Shown here: positions 59,941 through 64,000 of the stretch, one piece after another
Position numbering within the stretch: the stretch's first letter is position 1
Layout: every line of letters begins with the position of its first letter
Source: JBHIYN01 sp041984235
Lineage (GTDB): Bacteria > Pseudomonadota > Gammaproteobacteria > Ga0077536
Reading direction: 5' to 3'
DNA length: 64,000 nt
Assembly: GCA_041984235.1 (NCBI GenBank)
Contig: JBHIYN010000019.1
Coordinates: 35,944 to 99,943 of the forward strand
Notes under the pieces: generated by a model
Databases searched by the model: none
What the model was told of the DNA's origin: nothing
What the model saw: only the letters and a program-made list of their open reading frames with translations
Translations under genes and position numbers: made by a program

Positions 59941-60714
59941 ATGCTGGCCGTCATTTCGCCCGCCAAGACCCTCGATTTCGACACCCCGATCCGTACCCGC
60001 AAGCACAGCGAGCCGGAATTCGGCGCCGACGCCAACCGGCTCGCTGCGATCATGCGCGAGAAGAAGCCCGCGCAGCTGCGCAAGCTGATGGGGATCAGCG
60101 AGAATCTTGCGACCCTCAACCACGAGCGCTTCCGGCACTGGGCGAAACGGCCGGACGCGGAGCACTCACGCCAGGCGCTGTTCGCCTTCATGGGCGATGT
60201 CTACGCCGGCCTCGACGCCGGCAGCCTGAGCGCTGCAGACGTCGCCTTCGCGCAGAAGCACCTGCGCATCCTGTCCGGACTGTACGGACTGCTGCGACCG
60301 CTGGACCGCATTCAGCCGTATCGGCTCGAGATGGGTACCGCCCTCGCCAACCCGCGTGGCAAGGATCTCTACCATTACTGGGGTGAACGCATCGCCCGGG
60401 CGCTGAACGAACAGGCGGCGGGCTCACGTACCCGCTGGCTGATCAACCTCGCGTCCAACGAGTACTTCAATGCCGTCGACAGCACCGCGCTGGAGCTCGA
60501 CGTCGTAACCCCGGTGTTCAAGGAACGGCGCGGCGACGCTTACCGCGTACTCAGCTTCTTCGCCAAGCGTGCGCGCGGCATGATGGCACGCCACATGATC
60601 ACCGCGCGTGCGCGCAAGCCGGCCGACCTGCTCGGCTTCGATGCCGACGGCTACGCGTTCAACGAGGCCCTGTCCTCGGAACGCGAATACGTCTTCACGC
60701 GCGACAGTACCTAG
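59941..60714 (+). CDS. yaaA: peroxide stress protein YaaA (DUF328)
   Basis: A 257-residue YaaA protein: MLAVISPAKTLDFDTPI at the N-terminus, LRKLMGISENLATLNHERF, SGLYGLLRPLDRIQPYRLEMGTAL, LINLASNEYFNAVD and a C-terminal REYVFTR. YaaA lowers intracellular free iron and protects DNA from oxidation in E. coli. The ATG at 59941 gives the canonical start. A 64-base gap separates it from the response regulator. Confidence 0.93.
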   Translation: MLAVISPAKTLDFDTPIRTRKHSEPEFGADANRLAAIMREKKPAQLRKLMGISENLATLNHERFRHWAKRPDAEHSRQALFAFMGDVYAGLDAGSLSAADVAFAQKHLRILSGLYGLLRPLDRIQPYRLEMGTALANPRGKDLYHYWGERIARALNEQAAGSRTRWLINLASNEYFNAVDSTALELDVVTPVFKERRGDAYRVLSFFAKRARGMMARHMITARARKPADLLGFDADGYAFNEALSSEREYVFTRDST

Positions 60715-60721
60715 GCGCGGG

Positions 60722-60740
60722 CCCGCCGACGGCGGGTTCT
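60722..60740 (+). terminator. weak hairpin after yaaA
   Basis: CCCGCC and GGCGGG at 60722-60727 and 60731-60736 flank GAC, followed by TTCT. It is a short stem with a poor T-run. Confidence 0.35.
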
Positions 60741-60800
60741 CATTGCAGTTCGCAGCGCCGATAATGCGCGCACCCAAGAGCCCCAAAGAGGAAACGCTTC

Positions 60801-61391
60801 ATGTTACGAGTATTCGCGTTCGTCGCCCTGGTCTGCAGCGCCGTGGCAAGCGTAACCGCGGCTGAGACCGCCGACGCGCCGCCACGCGTGCTGATGGAGA
60901 CCACGCAAGGTGCCTTCGTCATCGAGCTGTTTCCGGCCGACGCCCCGCTCTCGTCTGCCAATTTCCTCGACTACGTGCGCGACGGGTTCTACGCCGGAAC
61001 GATATTCCACCGCGTCATTCCCGGCTTCGTCATCCAGGGCGGCGGCATGACCACGGACCTGCAGCGCCGAGCCACACGCGACCCGATTGAAAACGAAGCC
61101 GACAACGGCCTGCTTAACCTGCGCGGCACACTGTCGATGGCGCGGACGGGCGACCCGCACAGCGCGAACTCCCAGTTTTTCGTCAACCTGGTCGACAACG
61201 CCTTCCTCGACCACAGTGAGCCGAGTCCGCGCGGCTGGGGCTACGCCGTGTTCGGCCGCGTGGTGGAAGGTATGGACGTGGTCGACGCCATCGCCGCGAG
61301 CCCGACCGGTGTCGTCGGCGGCATGCGCGACGTGCCTCTGGAGCCGGTCGTGATTACCGGCGCCCGCGTGCTCGAAGCCGGCGCGCGGTGA
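60801..61391 (+). CDS. ppiA: periplasmic peptidyl-prolyl cis-trans isomerase (cyclophilin)
   Basis: A 196-residue cyclophilin with a signal peptide (MLRVFAFVALVCSAVASVTA). The isomerase core is intact: FLDYVRDGFYAGTIFHRVIPGFVIQGGG contains the catalytic FHRVI arginine, then GTLSMARTGDPHSANSQFFVNLVDN and VFGRVVEGMDVVD. It catalyses proline isomerisation in periplasmic folding. Short bacterial-type form. Confidence 0.9.
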   Translation: MLRVFAFVALVCSAVASVTAAETADAPPRVLMETTQGAFVIELFPADAPLSSANFLDYVRDGFYAGTIFHRVIPGFVIQGGGMTTDLQRRATRDPIENEADNGLLNLRGTLSMARTGDPHSANSQFFVNLVDNAFLDHSEPSPRGWGYAVFGRVVEGMDVVDAIAASPTGVVGGMRDVPLEPVVITGARVLEAGAR

Positions 61392-61430
61392 GCGGACCTC
61401 CCCGCACCTGATCCGCAAGGAACCGTCGTC

Positions 61431-61727
61431 ATGCCCTACGTCATACGCACCCGCGACAAGCGCGACAGCGCCGCGCTGCGCGCCGAGACCCGCGCCGCCC
61501 ACCTCGCGTGGCTGGAGCAGTACACGCCGCGCATTCTTGCCGCCGGCGGTTTCCTCGACGACGAGGGCAACCCGGATGGCGGCGGCATGATCGTGCTCGA
61601 CACCGAGGATCGCGCCGAAGCCGAACGCCTGGTTGCCGAGGATCCGTACTTCAAGGCCGGTCTGTTCGAGGACATCGAGGTCCGGCGCTGGCGCAAGGTG
61701 TTCTTCGGCGGCGAGAAGGTCGACTGA
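61431..61727 (+). CDS. YCII-related protein
   Basis: A 98-residue YciI-like protein. MPYVIRTRDK opens strand 1, RAAHLAWLEQYTPRILAAGGFLDDEGNPDGGGMIVLDTEDRAEAERLVAEDPYFKAGLFEDIEVRRWRKVF is the family core with the conserved His and Asp. YCII proteins have a ferredoxin-like fold and mostly unknown activity. Same strand as ppiA (39-base gap) and uup. Confidence 0.87.
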   Translation: MPYVIRTRDKRDSAALRAETRAAHLAWLEQYTPRILAAGGFLDDEGNPDGGGMIVLDTEDRAEAERLVAEDPYFKAGLFEDIEVRRWRKVFFGGEKVD

Positions 61728-61785
61728 GCGCGCCGGTGCCGACGCCCGCCCCAAGCGTGCCCGGTGCGCAGCGGCACCGCCACCC

Positions 61786-63693
61786 GTGTCGCTGCTGAGC
61801 CTCGACGAGGTCTGCCTCGAGTTCGGCGAGCAGGTCATCTTCCGCAATGCCTCGTTCCACCTCGAGGCGGGCGAACGAGTTTGCCTCATCGGGCGCAACG
61901 GGGCTGGCAAGTCGACCCTGTTTCGGCTCATCACCGGCGAGGTCGAACCGGACAGCGGTGAGGTCCGGCGGCGCGCCGACGTCCACGTTGCACAGCTCGA
62001 GCAAACCCTGCCGGGCGATCTCGCCTTGTCTGTACGCGAATACGTCGCCGGCGGCCTCGCTGGCCAGCAGCAGCTCATCGACCGCTACCATGCGCTCACC
62101 GCCAGTGCCCCGGGTGCCGAAGAGCTGCGCGAGGTGGAGTCATTGCAGCGTCGTATCGAAGCGCACGGGGGCTGGGACCTGGAGACGCGGGTGGCGACCG
62201 TCGCCAGCGCGCTGGAGCTGCCGGTCGAGCGGCACCTGGGCGAGCTCTCGGGTGGCTGGCAGCGCCGCGTCAGCCTGGCGCGGGCACTGGTCGGAGGACC
62301 GGACATCCTGCTCCTCGACGAGCCCACCAACCACCTCGACCTGGACGCCATCGAGTGGCTGGAGAACCGCGTGCGCTCGTTCACCGGCAGCGTGCTGTTC
62401 ATCACCCACGATCGCGCCTTCCTGCAGGCACTGGCGACGCGCATCGTCGATATCGACCGCGGCCAGCTCAGGAGCTGGCCGGGTGACTACCGCCGCTACC
62501 AGGACCTGAAGGAAAAAGCGCTGGAAGAGGAAGCGCGCCACAACGCCCTGTTCGACAAGAAGCTGGCCGAAGAGGAGACCTGGATCCGCCAGGGCATCAA
62601 GGCCCGACGAACGCGCAACGAGGGGCGCGTTCGTGCGCTCGAACAAATGCGCAAGGAGCACGCGGCACGCATCAAGCCCGACCAGAGCGCGCGCATCGTG
62701 GTGCAGGAAGGCGAGATGTCGTCGCGGCGGGTGATCCAGGCGCGTAATCTGCGCTACGCTTACGGCGATCACGTGGTGATCGACGACCTGTCGCTCAAGA
62801 TCATGCGTGGCGACCGCATCGGCCTCATCGGCAACAATGGCGTCGGCAAGAGCACCCTCCTGAAGCTCCTGCTCGGCGAGCTCGAACCGCAGGGCGGCAC
62901 GCTGAAGCTGGGCGAGAATCTCGACATCGGTTACTTCGACCAGACGCGCCGCAAGCTCGACCCGGAGAAGACGGTTGCCGAGATCGTCGGCGACGGCCGC
63001 GATTACATCACCATCAACGGCCGCGAGCGTCACGTCGTCGGCTACCTGCGCGGATTCCTCTTCTCGCCCAAGCGCGCCATGACGCCGGTCGGTTTTCTCT
63101 CCGGCGGCGAGTGCAACCGCGTCATCCTGGCGCGGTTGTTCACCCGTCCCTGCAACCTGCTGGTGCTGGACGAGCCGACCAACGACCTCGACGTCGAGAC
63201 GCTCGAAGTACTCGAAGCGCAGCTCGCCGAGTACCAGGGCACCCTCATCGTGGTCAGCCACGACCGCGCCTTCCTCGACAACGTCGTCACCAGCACACTG
63301 GTCTTCGAGTCTTCGGGCGTGGTGCGCAGCTACCCCGGCGGATACTCCGACTGGCTGCGCCAGGGCCACCAGCTCGCGCGCAGCGACGTGCCCACAGCGA
63401 AGGACCGGAAGAGCGCGCCTGCGAACGCCGCAGGCGGCACAGCACCCGCGGCGCCCGCCAAGCTCAGCTACAAGCTGCAGCGCGAGCTCGACGCCCTGCC
63501 TGAACGCATCGAATCACTCGAAGGCGAGATCGCCGAGCTCGAACGCCGCACCACCGAAGCCGGCTTCTACGAGCAGCCTTTCGAGCAGGTGCAGCCGGTC
63601 CTCGAAACCCTGGAGGCCAAACGCGCCGAGCTCGACAGCGCCATGGAACGCTGGGACGAGCTCGAGACCCAGAGCAGCAGCGCCCGCCGCTGA
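61786..63693 (+). CDS. uup: ABC-F family ATPase Uup
   Basis: A 635-residue tandem ATP-binding protein without membrane segments. Walker A motifs are GRNGAGKS (36-43) and GNNGVGKS (from 349); signatures are LSGGWQRR (from 154) and LSGGECNR (from 438); LLLDEPTNHLDL and LVLDEPTNDLDV follow. A charged linker (about 245-320) separates the cassettes. The last 80 residues form a Uup-type coiled coil (YKLQRELDALPERIESLEGEIAELERR). It acts on ribosomes or branched DNA. GTG at 61786 gives the family start SLLSLDEVCLEFG. Confidence 0.88.
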   Translation: MSLLSLDEVCLEFGEQVIFRNASFHLEAGERVCLIGRNGAGKSTLFRLITGEVEPDSGEVRRRADVHVAQLEQTLPGDLALSVREYVAGGLAGQQQLIDRYHALTASAPGAEELREVESLQRRIEAHGGWDLETRVATVASALELPVERHLGELSGGWQRRVSLARALVGGPDILLLDEPTNHLDLDAIEWLENRVRSFTGSVLFITHDRAFLQALATRIVDIDRGQLRSWPGDYRRYQDLKEKALEEEARHNALFDKKLAEEETWIRQGIKARRTRNEGRVRALEQMRKEHAARIKPDQSARIVVQEGEMSSRRVIQARNLRYAYGDHVVIDDLSLKIMRGDRIGLIGNNGVGKSTLLKLLLGELEPQGGTLKLGENLDIGYFDQTRRKLDPEKTVAEIVGDGRDYITINGRERHVVGYLRGFLFSPKRAMTPVGFLSGGECNRVILARLFTRPCNLLVLDEPTNDLDVETLEVLEAQLAEYQGTLIVVSHDRAFLDNVVTSTLVFESSGVVRSYPGGYSDWLRQGHQLARSDVPTAKDRKSAPANAAGGTAPAAPAKLSYKLQRELDALPERIESLEGEIAELERRTTEAGFYEQPFEQVQPVLETLEAKRAELDSAMERWDELETQSSSARR

Positions 63694-64000
63694 GGCGGCC
63701 GCAAGGCGCGGGAATCCGCGAGACGCAGTAGTCTCCGTAGCACCGGCACGTCACAGAGGGCACGACGAAAGCGTCAAACCACGCCCCGGCGCGTTCTGGA
63801 GCGTAGCGAGGAAGGCCGGCCGCAAGGCGCGGGAACTCGCGAGCAGCGCAGCGTACATCAGTACGTGAGCAGCGCAGCGATTTCCGCAACGCCGCGGACG
63901 GCCTCCGCAGTAGCTCCAGAACGTGCCGGAGGGAGCGAAAAGCGCGCTCAACCATGGCCCGGCGCGCTCTGGAGCGTAGCGAGGAAGGCCGGCCGCAAGG
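63694..64000. repeat. tandem palindromic repeat tract running off the window
   Basis: No gene is seen in these 307 bases. A 43-base unit at 63785-63827 recurs at 63958-64000 with a single T/C difference (period 173), and a diverged earlier copy begins near 63696. Each unit can fold on itself: GGAGCGTAGCGAGGAAGGCC pairs with GGCCTCCGCAGTAGCTCC further on, and CGTAC ATCA GTACG forms an inner hairpin at 63852-63865. The family is not one I can name. Confidence 0.75.

Overview
This window comes from a high-GC (roughly two-thirds GC by eye) proteobacterium, most likely a gammaproteobacterium. Several genes have their closest recognisable relatives in that class: the ubiA tail, a YbiI-type zinc finger protein ending in the same NRRGSKDSQLR tail as the E. 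coli one, Uup, YaaA and DacB. Genes are densely packed on both strands, GTG and TTG starts are common, and many stop/start overlaps (ATGA, GTGA, TGATG) mark operons. I see no tRNA, rRNA, CRISPR, transposase or phage module.

Layout. 0-12 kb: mixed housekeeping and enzyme genes (ubiA end, PuuD-like membrane protein, Sel1-repeat protein, a CoA-transferase/GGCT/DUF488 operon, AhpD-like protein, DacB, MFS, PatB-type C-S lyase, SDR, SAM hydrolase, methyltransferase). 12.3-17.5 kb: a TetR regulator divergent from a two-gene ATP-dependent hydantoinase/acetone-carboxylase-like system whose second gene fuses the alpha-like subunit to a gamma-like zinc module. 17.6-22.4 kb: two c-di-GMP genes (one with a degenerate EAL domain) flanking ybiI. 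22.5-29.8 kb: HyuB, HyuA and a dimethylglycine/sarcosine dehydrogenase-like flavoprotein, divergent from an XRE-cupin regulator across an AT-rich inverted repeat. 29.8-35.8 kb: a nitrile-degradation operon (CBS protein nearby, amidase, cobalt-type nitrile hydratase alpha and beta, activator, a 337-residue protein I do not recognise, MFS transporter). 35.8-46 kb: transporters and enzymes, including a TetR/desaturase operon and a DUF1302 outer-membrane protein sharing a 38-bp perfect palindrome. 46.1-56.3 kb: a complete N-methylglutamate pathway operon (mgdABCD, gmaS, mgsABC and an XRE-cupin regulator). 56.3-64 kb: B3/B4 protein, Spy/CpxP-like protein divergent from a two-component system, yaaA, cyclophilin, YciI-like protein, uup, and a repeat tract running off the window.

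How it fits together. The centre of the window reads as a catabolic district for small nitrogen compounds. Nitriles go to amides and then acids plus ammonia. Hydantoin-like or N-methylated ring compounds could feed an N-methyl amino-acid dehydrogenase. Methylamine goes through gamma-glutamylmethylamide and N-methylglutamate to formaldehyde and glutamate. XRE-cupin regulators sit beside two of these modules and TetR regulators beside two others, each with a visible candidate operator. Substrate assignments are inferred from family and context only.

The least explained items are the unknown protein in the nitrile hydratase operon, the fused carboxylase-like subunit, the nested 38-bp palindrome, and two repeat families (37.84-37.95 kb and 63.7-64 kb).
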